Below are positions 24,870 to 38,900 of a stretch of DNA of 64,000 bases, piece after piece. Source of the stretch: Anastatus disparis (taxonomy: Eukaryota > Arthropoda > Insecta > Hymenoptera > Eupelmidae). The position numbers and the translations under genes are program-made. Under the pieces are notes generated by a model. It saw only the letters and a list, made by a program, of their open reading frames with translations, ran no database searches and was not told the origin of the DNA. Positions within the stretch are counted from its first letter, which is position 1. Each line of letters opens with the position of its first letter. The stretch covers positions 13,021,501 through 13,085,500 of the forward strand of contig JAFFSR010000244.1 in NCBI GenBank assembly GCA_017163975.1, read 5' to 3'.

Positions 24870-25340
24870 TGCATAACAGAACGTAATATTCATCAGATCC
24901 AACAATAACTTCATTTAAGGCGCAGTAGGAGGTAATATGCAAACGAGAAGTCAAAAGCGCGGGCTTTTCAAATCTAATGAAAAACCACCAACAACTTAAC
25001 CAACAATCAGTATTTTTTTCGAAAAACAAAAAAAAAAGAAAACAAATAGAAAGAACAAAGAATAGCGTGTTACATTCTTTTTTTATCAAAGCTCACGACT
25101 TTTCTCTCTTTCTCTTAAAAAAGATCGTTGCAAATAACAAAACCGGACAGCCACAACAAAGAGAAAAATGAGCATCCGTTAGGTGAAGCAGGAAAGCTTG
25201 CACGACTACGTTTTCTCATTGCGCGCGCAGGAAAACACCAGAAAAAAAAATGCTATATATGACTTCTCGCAGGGGTTTTACTTTTTAATCCCTCCTACAA
25301 TAAAAGGCGTGAAAAGATATGTTACATGTTAGCTCTGCTA
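24870..25340. promoter_or_regulatory. GC-richer island
   Basis: Contains AAAGCGCGGGC (about 24955), CATTGCGCGCGCAGG (about 25218) and purine-rich runs, in contrast to AT-rich flanks on both sides. Short open frames on both strands are low complexity. Candidate enhancer or noncoding exon in the long intron. Confidence 0.3.
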
Positions 25341-26727
25341 CGATTGCGAAATGGGAAGTGATGCCTGGAATTTTTTAGTGTGAATTTCTGGTTTTTTAAC
25401 TGTTAACACTTATTAATTGAGTTTAGGATCATTTTTTATACTTTATTTAAATTAGCTTATTTTTTTCTGATTACAAAATATAAATATTATAATTAACAAA
25501 TAACTATATCTAAAACTTTAATTTTACGTTAATAATAAATATAATAAAAAATTATTTTGCATAGAAATTACTTTATCTTTTTTCTAATTTACTGGCGTGA
25601 AAACAAACATTCAAAATAATTGAAAAAATTGGAAAATTTTGCCTGGATCAGATTTTGTTAATTACAATAATGAATCAAATTAGTAAGTCTTATAGAAAAA
25701 AATTTAACAGCTCTAGTCAGCAAAAATTTTTAATTTATTAAATCGGCTAAATAATTGAACGCTAATATCGAATCGTATCTATAAAGAGAAGTTATAGATT
25801 AAAAAAATTAGTGACAAAAAAGTTATAAGATTCTCAATGTGATACAACTAATTATTCACGGAAAGAATTTTTTTACAAAATTTACATCAAATAAATCTGG
25901 AATACTGTGGCACGATAACTGCGTTGATTACTGATATTCATTTATATTTTAACCAGTTACGTAGAAAAAATTATTCTTGTGTAAAATAATATTTTATATT
26001 TATTTATAAGAAATTAATAGGTCAGTAATTGATTAAATTGGTATGCCCTATATAAATACTTGCAATAGTTAAAAATTTATTTTACAGTAGCAAACACTGA
26101 ATTCATTTTGAATTTAATAAAGTTAATCTGAGCTGGAGGTCTTGTTGAAACTCTGTTTTACCATCTTGGCATCCCAGCAAGTTAGTTTGTGTTAGTTTGA
26201 GATTAACTTATGTTAAAATTGTGGTAAAAATTAATTTATACATTTATTTATATTTATTTAAATATTTAGTGCATTATAATTTTGCTACCTAACGTAGTAA
26301 AATGTAATTGATTCATAATACTTTTTAAATAATTATCAATAACGTTTAAAAAAAAGGGTTTATTTGTTTCTAAAATCATCTTTGGATACCAAAGAAAATA
26401 AATTATTATAGAAATTAATTGTGAATTGAAAATAGGAAATATTAATAGTGATATAAAAAGCAATAGTGTCAGTAAAGCGATACGAAGAATACAATATATT
26501 AAATGAATCAATGGAACAGCCCAGATTGAATACAATACCTGAAAAGTCGAAAAGATTATTTGGAAATTGAAACTAATGTTATTATTAATTTTCAGTCAAT
26601 TTTGATATAGTTTCTCATTCATTGTCCGGTAACTTAAAATTATCTATGCAATTCAGGCGTATGAAGGATTTTTAATTTGTTCTCGACTATAGTTTACCGT
26701 TTGGATAGTAGTCTTCTTTAGGCACGC

Positions 26728-26854
26728 ACCCTCGAGTGATAAACATTAGTCTAGACTATACTCATTCTTCGTACATCTAAGGTACATAAATAACTAATAT
26801 ATACTTTGAGTGTATGAAGGATAAGCGGTTTTGTCTAATGTTTGTCACTTGGGT
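26728..26854. repeat. Imperfect inverted repeat, about 50-bp arms
   Basis: The left arm begins ACCCTCGAGTGATAAACATT and runs to about 26778. The right arm (about 26806-26854) reads in reverse ACCCAAGTGACAAACATTAG. The arms match at roughly two thirds to three quarters of positions. It could be a decayed MITE or a miRNA-like hairpin. The mismatches and the loop of about 30 bp allow either. Confidence 0.45.
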
Positions 26855-28780
26855 AGTAATAGCTTGTCAAAATGGTGAAAAATAATAGAGGTATTCAGAA
26901 TCTTTGGTTATTATATTATCATCAGTCTAACCTTCAGTGTCACTTTTATGATTTATCTCACTATTTGGACTTCCATTTTCAATAATTCTTAATATTTTTT
27001 AATAATTTATTCTTTGTGATGAACAAAATGACAGAGGCAGTTGTACTACGCAAGCACAAGTTACGTCTAGCCAGGCAAATTTATAGTAACTCAACTGATT
27101 ATGTTCGCTTGTATTTTATGTCCATTATGGATCGTATCGTTCAGCATACTATATAATAATTTAATACAACCTGATGCTATATTGGACATTCAATATATCC
27201 CTGAAAATGTACTGAAGTTACAATACAGTCCGGAGGACGTATGAAAGATCCTAAGCAACTCAGTGCAATGTATAGAAATTTCAATTAAATCAAGAGGCGT
27301 GCTAGGACGTATGTAATACACTTCTTTAGAATGCTCTTTAGATATTCAACAATATATAGCCTCCAGAGCTATAAAAATTTACAATTCAACATAAAAGAAA
27401 TAAAATAAAATATTTATTTCGTTTATCAAATAGAAACTGTCAAAATGAAAGAGTTAAATAGATTTTATTTGAAACTATTGATTTTCAATTACAATTTATT
27501 AAATTTTATGAAAAACAAATCATCTCTTATTATTATACTGAATTGAAATAATCTAATATTTCTCTTCTCATAAAATTAAGTCTGTTAGCGGTCTTTTAAA
27601 ATAAATCATTTATTGAATAAATTTACCCGCGTTTATTTAACATCGCAGCGATCAATATCACTTCAGTAGACTTTAATTAATTCAACCGATTCTTGACAAT
27701 TTCGTAGAACAATTTCCTATCGTAGTATGAAATTCATACTTAAAACTGAAAACCATCCTTTGAAATAATTATGTTACGTTTGGATTAACTGAAATTCTAA
27801 AGGGGATTATCGATTATTATACACTATATTATCAAGTATAACTGAAATATCTACTTCTAAAGAACTTAACCGAGAAACCTTTTTTATTAATATTATTTTT
27901 TTGAGAGATTAGATTATTTGCAACTAAATAAGCTAATTTATAAAAAGTTAATTAACAGTTAAAATACTCAACTGTTAATTAACTAATGTATCAAAATTTA
28001 ATTTATTTGAATATTTGTATGAGTTAACGTAGTATAAAGAAAACTTTTATTTCCTTTGAATATGAATTGAAAGTGCAAATAATTATAGCATATAAACAAT
28101 AAAAATTGAACAATTAAATAATTGGTTATATACAATTGGTGTCAAAATCAAAATGATTATTTTGAGAATTAATTTTAGAGAGTCGGAATTGTAGAATGCC
28201 TTAATGGTCTTTTAATTGTTTGGTAATAATACAATTTAATCATTTAATTAAGCGCATATAATATGCAAATAATGTTTAAATTTCATAATCATTGTCTTGT
28301 ATTAATTTATTTTATTTCTAAATTTACTTTTTAAATATTGCCAGTATCATTTGTATAAAATAAACAATATAAAAGATACAAATGTTTTGGTTTCCAGTTT
28401 CGTATAAGATTAATTTTAGAATACCGTTGAACATACAAATGCTATTTTCACCTTAACAATTAAATATCTTTACCGTAACAATTACATTTTATGTTTCTCT
28501 GTATACTAAAATTTTAAAGTAGCTTCTTTGAAGGTTAAAGAGCTTATGTAAAATTTTTAATTAACACGTACTAATATTTGAATAAAGTTAATTATCGAAA
28601 TACGGTATGTTTTTTATAATACTCAGTTTTTCAAATTGACCAAAATAATAAAGAAGAATAATAGTCACTAATTTACGCTCTCTAAATCCAATAAAAAGAA
28701 TCGTTCATAATAGAGTTACAATAAATAATCCAATCACTTAATAAATAAATATTCATCCCTTTTAAATTACAAAAAAATCT
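26855..28780. other. AT-rich DNA with a higher-complexity patch
   Basis: A patch at 27030-27360 has mixed composition and broken short frames. It may be an old mobile-element fragment. Otherwise nothing is recognised. Confidence 0.35.
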
Positions 28781-28980
28781 GAGGTCGTCAGTGGCTTACT
28801 CGGTAGAGCGAAGGATTCATAATCTCGAGGATCCGAGTTCGAATCCGGTTCTTGGCTGATTTATACAAGCACCACTGTACGTTACATGAGCTTTGTTCAC
28901 AAACACACTAAAAACCTTCGTTGCCCTTTAGCATTGTAATAATAGCATGAATAAAGCAACGTTAAATAAAATTAAAAAAA
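28781..28980 (+). mobile_element. tRNA-derived SINE, copy 1
   Basis: The 5' part is a tRNA relic. A box: TGGCTTACTCGGTAGAGC. Anticodon-like loop: TTCATAA, anticodon CAT as in tRNA-Met. B box: GAGTTCGAATCC. A non-tRNA body follows with ACAAGCACCACTGTACG and TTGTTCACAAACACAC. The 3' end is AACGTTAAATAAAAT plus an A-rich tail. Three further copies occur at 35768, 53541 and 59490. The A and B boxes mean it could have been transcribed by RNA polymerase III. The cloverleaf is incomplete, so this is not a working tRNA gene. Confidence 0.9.
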
Positions 28981-29429
28981 TAAAAATTATACGGAATAAT
29001 TAAAATTATATTTTTACGAATTAAAAATGAAATATACAAGGGAAAAATAATAAAACTGTCTAGATATTATTTCGCTTACGACATTTTAATTCAGTCGTCC
29101 GTGCCAACCACATAATCAAAATTTCTATGCGCAAGCGAGCACAATTTTCCGCATAACACATCAGTGCTTAAACGTGTTCTCGTTTTCTCTCTCTTTCACT
29201 TCGCACACTTTGCTATACTAATCTTTAACAAAGTTTTACTCAGGCCACACTTTTACGACTACTATATTTTGCACATAATGAAAGCTAGAATAAACATGAA
29301 ATGTATATTCATCGTTTATGAAATATTATAAGTTTAACTTATAGAATATTTGAAAATTTGATTTATTTACTTATTCCAAAAGTACGTACGTCTTACATTT
29401 TCTTTATCACTTTACACAAACGATTTTAT
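28981..29429. other. AT-rich DNA, nothing recognised
   Basis: Short mixed-composition patch at about 29100-29230, otherwise A/T-rich. No open frame or repeat is identified. Confidence 0.5.
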
Positions 29430-29850
29430 AAGTCACTGACAGATTACCAATCTGTCTTTCCATTTTCAAGTCTCTCTCTCTTTTTCTCCAATTGCTCTTG
29501 TCTTCTTCCATTCGTTTTTCTCTTCTCTCTTTTTCCTTTTTTTTACTTGTCCCTGCACAGCTCTTTATTTCTCTTCTTTTTTTCATCGTCTTTTACTCTT
29601 GATGCAGCTGTCGCCCTCTCGTTCCGACTATGGCGACTTTATCCCTGTATGAGCGAGCGCAAAAAGATTCAACATAATGCAACGCTCTAACGTACACGTG
29701 TATCAATGTTATATGTGTAAATGCGTGTGTGGGTGAGTTTGAGCTGAGCTCACTTTTGCTAGCCAAGCAGACGTGTACGTACATACATGTATATACACAT
29801 ACGGAGTATTACATAGCGTGGGCGGTAAGCGATAGCTTTGTAATATTGAG
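29430..29850. promoter_or_regulatory. Pyrimidine-tract and CpG-containing island
   Basis: Long CT runs (TCTCTCTCTCTTTTTCTCC) are followed by CAGCTGTCGCCCTCTCG, a CGAGCGCAAAAAG block and TG/TA-alternating sequence. On the minus strand it would be a purine-rich, GAGA-containing 5' UTR-like sequence, mirroring the island at 1.1-2.4 kb. Open frames on both strands are low complexity. Promoter or enhancer, possibly of a minus-strand transcript. Confidence 0.35.
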
Positions 29851-30592
29851 ACTGGTTTTTCTAGACATTAATTTTTTATTAAATTGCTTTTTTTTCATTT
29901 TATTGGATTTGAAATTGCGGTAGAGTGGGATTTCGAAAAAATTATTTTTAATGGAGAAATTTTAATTCAAACAAAATTAAAATATGATCTTTTGTTTGAA
30001 CTTCATGTATATAAATTGAATTTATCAATAAAAACAGCCATAATTGGAAATGAATTAGTATCAAAATAGATTTTATAAAAAAGGTAACGAAACCATTGTA
30101 ATTGATATAAACAAAATAAAAGATTAACAAAATTTATACTAAATCTGAAAAATTTACACCGACTTGCACATGCATAATTGAGCACCCCATTTTTCATTTT
30201 TAACCCCTCTGTTCTTTGTTATTTTACATCTACCCACGGCATTGCTTTATAGAAAAGGAAAAGTCTGTCGACAAACTTAGTGGAATATATATCCTTAAGA
30301 TATATCCTTAAGAAAATCCCCTTCGGAATGGATATATTGATAAATTTAATTAGTAATTTTTTTTTTGTCAAAAAATATTAATTATCGTATACATTGCACT
30401 TTCCGTTCACATGATCGAATGAGTAATCTATCCAAACGATTCCCACACAAAGAAAATCAATTTAAGCGCAGAGTACTTGAGCGGTCAACCATGCAAGTAC
30501 TGACCACGCTCAAAGCTACTTAACTTAGTAAATCGCTTTAGGTAAGCTCGCGCTACGCGTCTAATGTGTCCGTTAAAACATTTTTATATAAA

Positions 30593-30635
30593 CCCTGGTA
30601 GAAAGACCAAATAACAGTGAAATTTTCTACCAGGG
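30593..30635. mobile_element. Minimal 43-bp CCCTGGTAGAAA palindromic element
   Basis: CCCTGGTAGAAA at 30593-30604 is mirrored by TTTCTACCAGGG at 30624-30635, with only 19 bp between. The same ends occur at 47949-48122 and 55624-58792. It is probably an internally deleted or solo-end member of that family. No clear target duplication is visible. Confidence 0.7.
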
Positions 30636-33600
30636 AATATTCAATTTTAAAAGTAATTTTGTGTATGCGTGTAAATTTCGTTTGATTTTTGGCTCATTTT
30701 GTTATTAGCGTTTTTATTTATTAAATATTTAAACAATATTAGTCTTGAACATTTGCGAATTTATTTGGAAGTTTTTAATTATTTGTAACTTTCTTGTAAA
30801 ATCGATAACGGTCATTTTCATTGATTATTTTTTGTATAAAAATATTTAATTTTTTACATAAATCATAAAAAGTTAAAAACAGTGAAAGTTGCTAGAATTA
30901 TCTTGTAAAATTTTCAAAATTAAATTATTTTAGAAAAAAGACAATTATTTTACTTAAATTAATTGAAGAAACTAACAAAGAGTACTGGAATAACATCAAT
31001 TGATATCAAATTAAATAATATGTCGAACTGAATTATTTTACGTGTTCTAAACAATGTAAAACGACAAATTTGCCTGTGAAAAATTTCTCGATACAAACCC
31101 ATACTTTTTTTATAGATTTTGTACTGTTTAAATGATCTGTTAGTAAGAAGCAGTTTTTTTATATACGATTTGATTACATAATACTTTTTAAGTTTATCCA
31201 ATTACTACTTAATACTTTATAAGTTTATCTGATCCTTTATAAGTGTATCTAATTTCCAAATTAAATTCTTGTTTTTATTAAAAGTAACTTGCAACAAAAT
31301 AATAATATTCGCATTTTTACAATAATCAAAACTTTTGATTTTGCAACATATATTAATGGAGGTAAAATATTTAATATTGAATGAAGAAACGTTTTAGTTA
31401 ACGCATACATCTTTCTCGCAAATATACAAGACCAATAGATAATAGCTCAAGCGAAATGCTATACGTTAGAACCGGTATTTTTAAAATCAAGACTCATTAG
31501 ATTAAGCCTTGAAACACGGATTCTATTATTCTATAAAGCATACTTTAAAAGAAAGTCAGGATTCAAGTTCTAGAGTTGCTATTCTTCTTGTAAATGTCAA
31601 TATATTGATATAGTGGAATGAAATAGGTGATTCATTATTTTTTATTTATTACTTATATCAAAATCAGCTTCAATAAGCAATACTGAAATATAAATAAAAG
31701 TAGCCAATTATAAAAAATTTACAAAAATTTCGTACATGTTACATTTTATTTTTCTCGCGTAAAATAACGTTTTTCAAAACTCAATAAAAACAAAATATTT
31801 AATAAAATATATCATTGTACTCAATGTAATATTTTTAACACAATCTTACATTTTGCAAAGCTATGTATACATTCGGTCTTTATATTCGTATATAAGGTAG
31901 TCTTTTATTCTTTTTGCTATCTTTACTTAAATTTTTCACAGTATGTGCACTCTGGTGTACTACTTGCATATAGGTCTTTCTCTCACACTTTCCTGATTTT
32001 CTTTCATTCTTACTCTTAGCGACTTCTTTTTTCATTTTGCGCCTTTATTTCTCTTTTCTTGATATATTCTCTTGCACACTCGCTTTTGAGTTGCTTTTTT
32101 ATTTCATTTGTTTGTTAACAGAAAGTAAGGTCTAATAAAATCCTATTTGTTGTTAGAAAAAGAATCAAGTTAAAAAAAGGTTTTTGATATCAGAATTGTC
32201 TTGAGAATTTTTCATGTTAATTTAACTTGAACATGATTTGTTTTAGCCAGTGATGAAAAAATAATTGTGTAAATTTAACTGTGGTATACTTTCAATACCC
32301 CGGGTAAATTTTAGTGTGTAAAACTTTAAAACTGTTTCAAACGTAAAAAAATTAATTATACAAAATTCGTTTCATTTTGTTCGTAGAATAAATAAGATTT
32401 GTAAACTTTAATTTGACACAAAGATCGGGCTATTATTTTTAATAAAGGAACAATATTATAAATCAAAGAATTTTAAATGTTGGCGCATTGAATGTAGTTT
32501 TGCATTTAATATGAAAAAGGTTTTGAAAAAGATAAATTAATAAATGGAATATTAAGCAAGCGAAATACTTTAAATTAATACGCTTGTCGGCTGTAAAACT
32601 CATAAAAGACTGAAAGTATGTCAAGTGAGGATCCAAGTGCAAAGCAGAAAATTATAGTTTTTTTAACCAAGTCAAGCAATATATTAAAATGAAACAAATT
32701 CTTTTTAAATTCCGAAAAATTTTATGCTAAATATTGAACCAAATAAACTAAATCAAAACATGTGAACTGTTAAGTATGGTAATTTAAAAGTTTTAATAAA
32801 CGAGCATTTTGTATTTAAAAAAAGTTAAAATTGAAAAAATATATTAAAAGAAGAATACCAGACATGCAAAGTTCAAATTTTGACTGATTTCGAGCTGTAA
32901 ATTACCTGCAAGAAATATTAAGAAAAATAATAAAATCGTTCTTGAGAGAATTTGATAATCATTCAATTTTTAGCAAAAATTGCAATGACAAATCAGAATA
33001 AACGAATATTTCGAAAGCTAAGGTCTATTAGTATGATATTTTAGTTACAAGTTTCATTATTTTGACTATGAAATAGTTGTAAAGAATTCAAGTTTCCCAG
33101 AATAGATATTGCTATAAGTAGGTATATATGACATCAATTTCATAAAACCTTGACGTAGGGTGAGAGAAATAACGTGTACTTTAAACTTTAAAGGGAATTT
33201 TTCTGTTAAATGTAACTAATTTAAAGAAAAAATTAATTTTTAGTAATTTTTTCAGAAGCTTTAACCTCAGGTCCTTATATACAAGTATTACAATTGTTAA
33301 CAAACTTTCGCACTTTTTAGTAAAATAACTTTTCATTTTTTATTTTGATTCCATTCAGTTCTACTCCTCCAGATTTTTCTAAAACAGAGATAAGCTTAAA
33401 AGCAATTACATGGAGCCATACAATAAACTAATAAAGTCTAGAGTTTGATATAACCATGTATAAAAAGTGTGAATGCATTATAAAAATTAACAGTTATATG
33501 CGCTACTTCAAAATCTTTAACAGTTTTCCATTTAAAAGATACAAGTTCTTAAAATTTCATATGATTCAAAATTTTTCATATCAATACTCAATAGTATATT

Positions 33601-35767
33601 TCAATTTTTTATTAAATAAATAAAAATAATATTTTTATAATTATTATTAATTTGTAATAATTTCAATTTGAAAAAGATAAATCCAATTAAGCAAATTGAA
33701 TAAAAAATATAAAATTTATTAAAATTTTCAAATGCATGAAAAATTAAATATAATAAATGAAATTATTCATCAAACATCAAAAACTATAATTTAATCATTA
33801 CAGAAATATGTTAAAATACTAGCATATAATATCACTAGAATATCTTGATGTAAATGAATGTTGATCAAGCAAACAATAATTTTATTTTTAAAATAATAGC
33901 TTGGGAATTAAAAAAAATGTATGCACACAAATAATATTCGCTTCATATTAATGAAAGTGATTGAATAATATATTAAATGATATTTTAAAATCACGTATTC
34001 CATGTATCCATTTTCTTTCAAAATTATAAAATATAAATTTCAGTCAGTAATAATATTAATTAAAGTAACGTCAACTCTTTTTATAAAATTTATACAGTTA
34101 ATGTATTTAATTATAATTAAATATCTTCATTTGATTACAGAAAATGAAGTTTTTAATAAAATGAATTATGGAGTAAAATGAAATTTTATTATCTGTTGTT
34201 TTAACAGATAATTTATCATTATTTATAATACCTTGTTTCGTATCAATTTTACTCTCTTTTTCTTCAATCTCTTTATATTTCATGCATTTAAACCGACTTA
34301 CTGATTCTCGCTTTTCATTCATTCGCGCGATACGTAGAAAAAATATATTATATAATTAAAGCACATGTTATAGTTCTTAGAAAAATGAGAAGTCATAGCT
34401 ATGGTAATTACCTTATAAGTTATTTATGTACATTTTTAAGAATTTTCTATTAAATTCAGTGTTAAATATTATAGGATCAATTTTAAGACTATAAGTCGGA
34501 TTATTTTAAATTTAATTTTGTTTATTGAGTGAACAGAATTATAAATCTGTAATTAATTAACAAGAAAAATTTGTTTGCTAATATCGTTGAAACTAATATA
34601 AGCGTCGCGGTTTAAATTTTATTCACAATTTTGTATTCATGACATAATCGTCTTTTTGTATTTGTTGATTATAATTCTAGATGGACGTTGGCATAAAATA
34701 ATAAAAAACAAACCAAATTATATGACGAGGTATGAGACTTAATAATGAAATTATGAAAAGCGATAATTCAGAAGAAAAGAAATATTTTGTTAATTTTATA
34801 TTAAACTAAAGAACGACAATAATTTTTATATTTTTTAATAATGCCCAATGTTAAATAATAATGTCATGCATCTCATTTGACGCATAACTAAAAAGTCTAG
34901 CCTAGAAACGATTAAATTTTAGTTCAAGTGTTTAATGTTGGCTTATTTCTTTAATTTCAGATACCTAAAGTGTAAAAACTACCTTTCTTTTTTTTAAATT
35001 AAAATAAAAGAATGTTATTATTGTGTCAGGTGAGTGTTGAAGTTTAATATTTGAAGGTCTCGACGACCTCGGCATGAAAGTTTTAACAAGCTGGTTTATG
35101 CTCTTTTTTACAAAGGTAAAAAAACCAACATTCAATGAATCAGAATGAAAAATTCACGATGGTTAAATATTTTTTAAAAATTACAACAAAAAACGTGATA
35201 ATATTTTTTAAATCTTTTATATAAATTCTACGAAAATTTAAGTTTAGCTTAATAATTAATTTTATTTAAATAACCCTTGTAAAAATGTTCCCGATTTTTT
35301 CTCCATCGGTTGACCAATTTTTTTAATATTTGTCAATTGGTTTCTCTATCGGTTTGCTAATAATATCACTTTTGACATTTGCTGTATTAATTATTTCAAT
35401 CAGTTACAGTTATAATCTACGCATATTCACCATTCACACACGCATACATACGTGTACATGCATATAAAATAATTAGTTCATTAATATTTTAGAATTATTA
35501 TCCGATCTCATTGGGTATCGGTAGATTGTTGGTCACGAAAGTGGCTGACCATCCATCGGTAGTCAAAGTTTTCGGTATGGTGTGTCAGACAGTTTAGCCT
35601 GATGTAATGTGTTAAACGGGAACCAGGTTTGTGCTCCCTCGATATCACCATATGAAAAAGGTTAACATATACTACAGGACAATATCTTTATATATTCTTA
35701 AAAAAAAAAAAATTTATAAGCTTTGTAAATATTATTAAATTTATATTTTTTCAATGTTTGTAATTAT
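30636..35767. other. About 5 kb of AT-rich DNA without supported genes
   Basis: Only short low-complexity frames. At 35290-35650 composition is more balanced (for example GATCTCATTGGGTATCGG and GTTAAACGGGAACCAGG), which may be a fragment of an unidentified mobile element. Nothing else stands out. Confidence 0.5.
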
Positions 35768-35962
35768 TTTTTTTTATTTTACATCGCTGTATTTATGCTA
35801 TGATTGCGATGCTAATCAGCGATGGAGGTTTTCAGTGTGTTTGTGAACAAAGCACATGTGACGTACAGTGGTGCTTGTATAAATCAGCCAAGAGCGGGAT
35901 TCGAACTCGAGTCCTCGAGATTATGAATCCGTCGCTCTGCCAACTGAGCCACTGACGACCTC
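35768..35962 (-). mobile_element. tRNA-derived SINE, copy 2 (best preserved head)
   Basis: Read on the minus strand it starts GAGGTCGTCAGTGGCTCAG, a near-canonical A box (TGGCTCAGTTGGCAGAGC). It then has a CAT anticodon in a TTCATAA loop and a B box, GAGTTCGAATCCC. The body and the TAAATACAGCGATG 3' region match the other copies. It ends in AAAATAAAA. The tRNA-like head is closest to tRNA-Met by anticodon, though the acceptor stem is not preserved. Confidence 0.9.
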
Positions 35963-38900
35963 AATTTTCTAATCAATTGGTTAAATATTTATCAAAACAT
36001 TTTTCATTATACACATATTCAAGTTAATTAAATATAAACTTTAATGAATTCTATATCAATTTTTAATTTTCAAAGTGTGAGTTGCTAACTTTTATAAAGG
36101 CCCATTTCTATATTTATAAAAACTTTTGAGTTTTATAATCGTCATGTACAAATACTTTACACTTTCAATTTAAAACTACTTTGTACAGGTTAAAAAGTCC
36201 CTTTTTTAAAATTAAAAGTACTTTACTTGATATTAAGTTTAATAACACCAAATTTTTGGTAGATTGGATTGTTTTAGTTTGTATATTGAAACTATGAAAA
36301 AATTTTTAATTATTTAGTCAAAACAGTGTAACAATGTAGAAATGTTTTAATCAGAATTTGCAATTGTTACTACATAAATTTATTCTGTTAAATTTAAAAA
36401 TACACGAATGAATTAATTATCAAACGCATAAGCTTATAGTTAGTTGCCATACTGAATACCAGCGATTTATGTCAAGATGTTAATTTACACCTTTACATGT
36501 AATATATTATAGATTTACTTAGAAAGTTAAATAACATAAGCCATTAGAATTCGTAATTTACTTGCCGATGAATAAATATTGAATTATTTCATAAATTTGT
36601 AATTTCTATTTCTAAACTTATTTAAGGTGGTTCTTTAAGAAATATATGTATATAATATAAAAAACTTAACGAAATGGTTATTCAAAATCCATTTATAATA
36701 CTTATTAAATTTACTTATAAATTTTGAATTATTTTTAATTAAATTGGTGTCAAAATATTTTATAAGCATACAAATATTTTTTTTCTTAATCTTAATTTTA
36801 TAACTTAATTAGGTTTGATTTAGTTTCATTGTAAAATTATGATTTGGATTAATTGCGATTTTAATTATAAGCACACGCTTGCAAATGTTCGATTAACTAT
36901 ACGTTTCTTATAATCATTGGAAAGTATGAAATTTTTACTTTATTTATGTTTTTTTTTGCATGTGCAATTTTGGAACCAAGCAATCTTGTTATTATGATTT
37001 GGTATCACACAGTTTACGTATTGCGTGTAAAAAGAAACATTTTGAAATGTAACTTTTATTCAAGCATTCATCCGATAATATAGGTGCAAAAAGGTTGGAA
37101 TTGGCTTATTAACGAACATTTGGTAATATTAAAGCATAAACAATTTTTAATAAAAAAAAATTATTAATATTAATATTTTTTAATAATTAAAAAAAGTTTG
37201 AAAAATAAAATTTCATATACGAACGCAATGAAAAAATCTCGTTTAGAGTTATAAACATTAGTCAGCCTAACAATTCTAACGCTTTCTTGTTGAGTTTGTG
37301 TACTTATATGTCAATGTAAAAATAGTTTCAATGACTAATTATTACGTCAACTAATGTTTTTACTTTTTGCGAAATTTCGTTAAAACGATAGAACAGATAA
37401 TCTGGAATAAATGTTTCATATTAAAATATTACATTATTATCATATTATAACAATAAAATGATGGTGCAGCGAATTATATTTATTTTGATTCGCAAACAAA
37501 AATATGATACTATAAATTTTATTGTGGAAATAATCCACAATAAAATTTATATTTATTCAGTAAATTAAGAATAAATATGTTATAATACAATGTAAAAATT
37601 TTACAATTTAAATGTAAATACATATGTTGTCATTTTTGACATACACAAAGATAAAACTTAATAAATATTTAATAAAAAAAAATTTACTATGAAAAATTTT
37701 TTTTAATTTACAAAAATAAATTGAAGTAAAATATTCAAAAGTTATTTGGGTTATTAAATAATTTAAGGTGCTGGTAACTTTTCTGATTTTAATATTGAAT
37801 TTGAATATTCTCTCATTAAAATATTTATTTAATATTTTCGATAATAGAGTGGAGTATTTAAAATAATGTTGATATTTATACTTTTATTTCTTTTAAATTA
37901 TTGATGTAGCAAAGATAAGTTTTATTTATACATGAAATGAGTATTAAAAAAAGTTTATTATACATTTTTTGCAAATATTAAATAACAATAACTTAATAAG
38001 CCAATATAAATTTAAAAATATTGTTTATATAATTTTATATTCTTTAAAATTATAGAGAATAAAAATAAATATCAATTTCACCAATAAAATTACAATATTT
38101 TTTACATTTACTGTGTAAATATAAATTCATTTCACATCCTGAATGTTTTTTTATAAAATTAAAAATATTAGTTCAATATATGAAAGCAATAAAAATTTAT
38201 TTGCTTAATTTTATGAGTGCAACTCTTGTCTTTCAAAATTTGCATTTTCAAGTAAACAAAATTACTTACACATCATTAACATTGAAAAATAGATTTATTT
38301 ATCAAAAACTCTTATTTGTAATAAGCCATTTAAAATTATTATTATTAATATCTATAAAAATTAAATTTGGCATTTTACTTTTAATCATATTAATTAATTC
38401 TGATTATTTTTATTTGATTGAAAAAGTTTGTTTCGATGTATTACATTTTTCTTTATTGCGTTAAAGTTCATATAATAAATTTAAAAAAATAGTATTCGCT
38501 AAATCTCAGCTCATAAATTTTATAAGCTTTGATGAATTAAAACTTTTTAATTTTAATCCAACTTAATTTATTGGTTATTATAAATTTTAATGAATTATTT
38601 GAAATATACATTAAGATAAATAGTCAAATAGCTGATGTCTTACTCTTTTATATATTAGTAACAGATATTTTCTGGTATTTTCATCAATATTCCAGATGAT
38701 CTTTTAGTCCTGGTATAGCAATAATGATGATTGCTTACGTAATCGCGTCATCCAATTGCATAATACTGTCAAAAGGTCAGTAACAAGTATTTCATCATAT
38801 GTGAATCTGTTTGAAACTAATAAAATATTGCGCCCATTTTTTTAATAATTATTAAATTATATCTCTAAATTTATTTAAATGAGAATTTAGTGCACTGTTA

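Noticed and set aside
27160..27245. Short exon-like frame ending in a stop
   Set aside because: It reads plausibly for about 40 codons, but has no acceptor with the right phase and no recognised similarity.
28781..28860. Candidate functional tRNA-Met gene
   Set aside because: A and B boxes are present but the acceptor and anticodon stems do not pair properly. The same sequence recurs with a shared non-tRNA body, so it is a SINE head.
29358..29690. 110-codon + strand frame full of serine, leucine and phenylalanine
   Set aside because: Generated by long CT tracts. Looks like signal-anchor sequence only because of composition.
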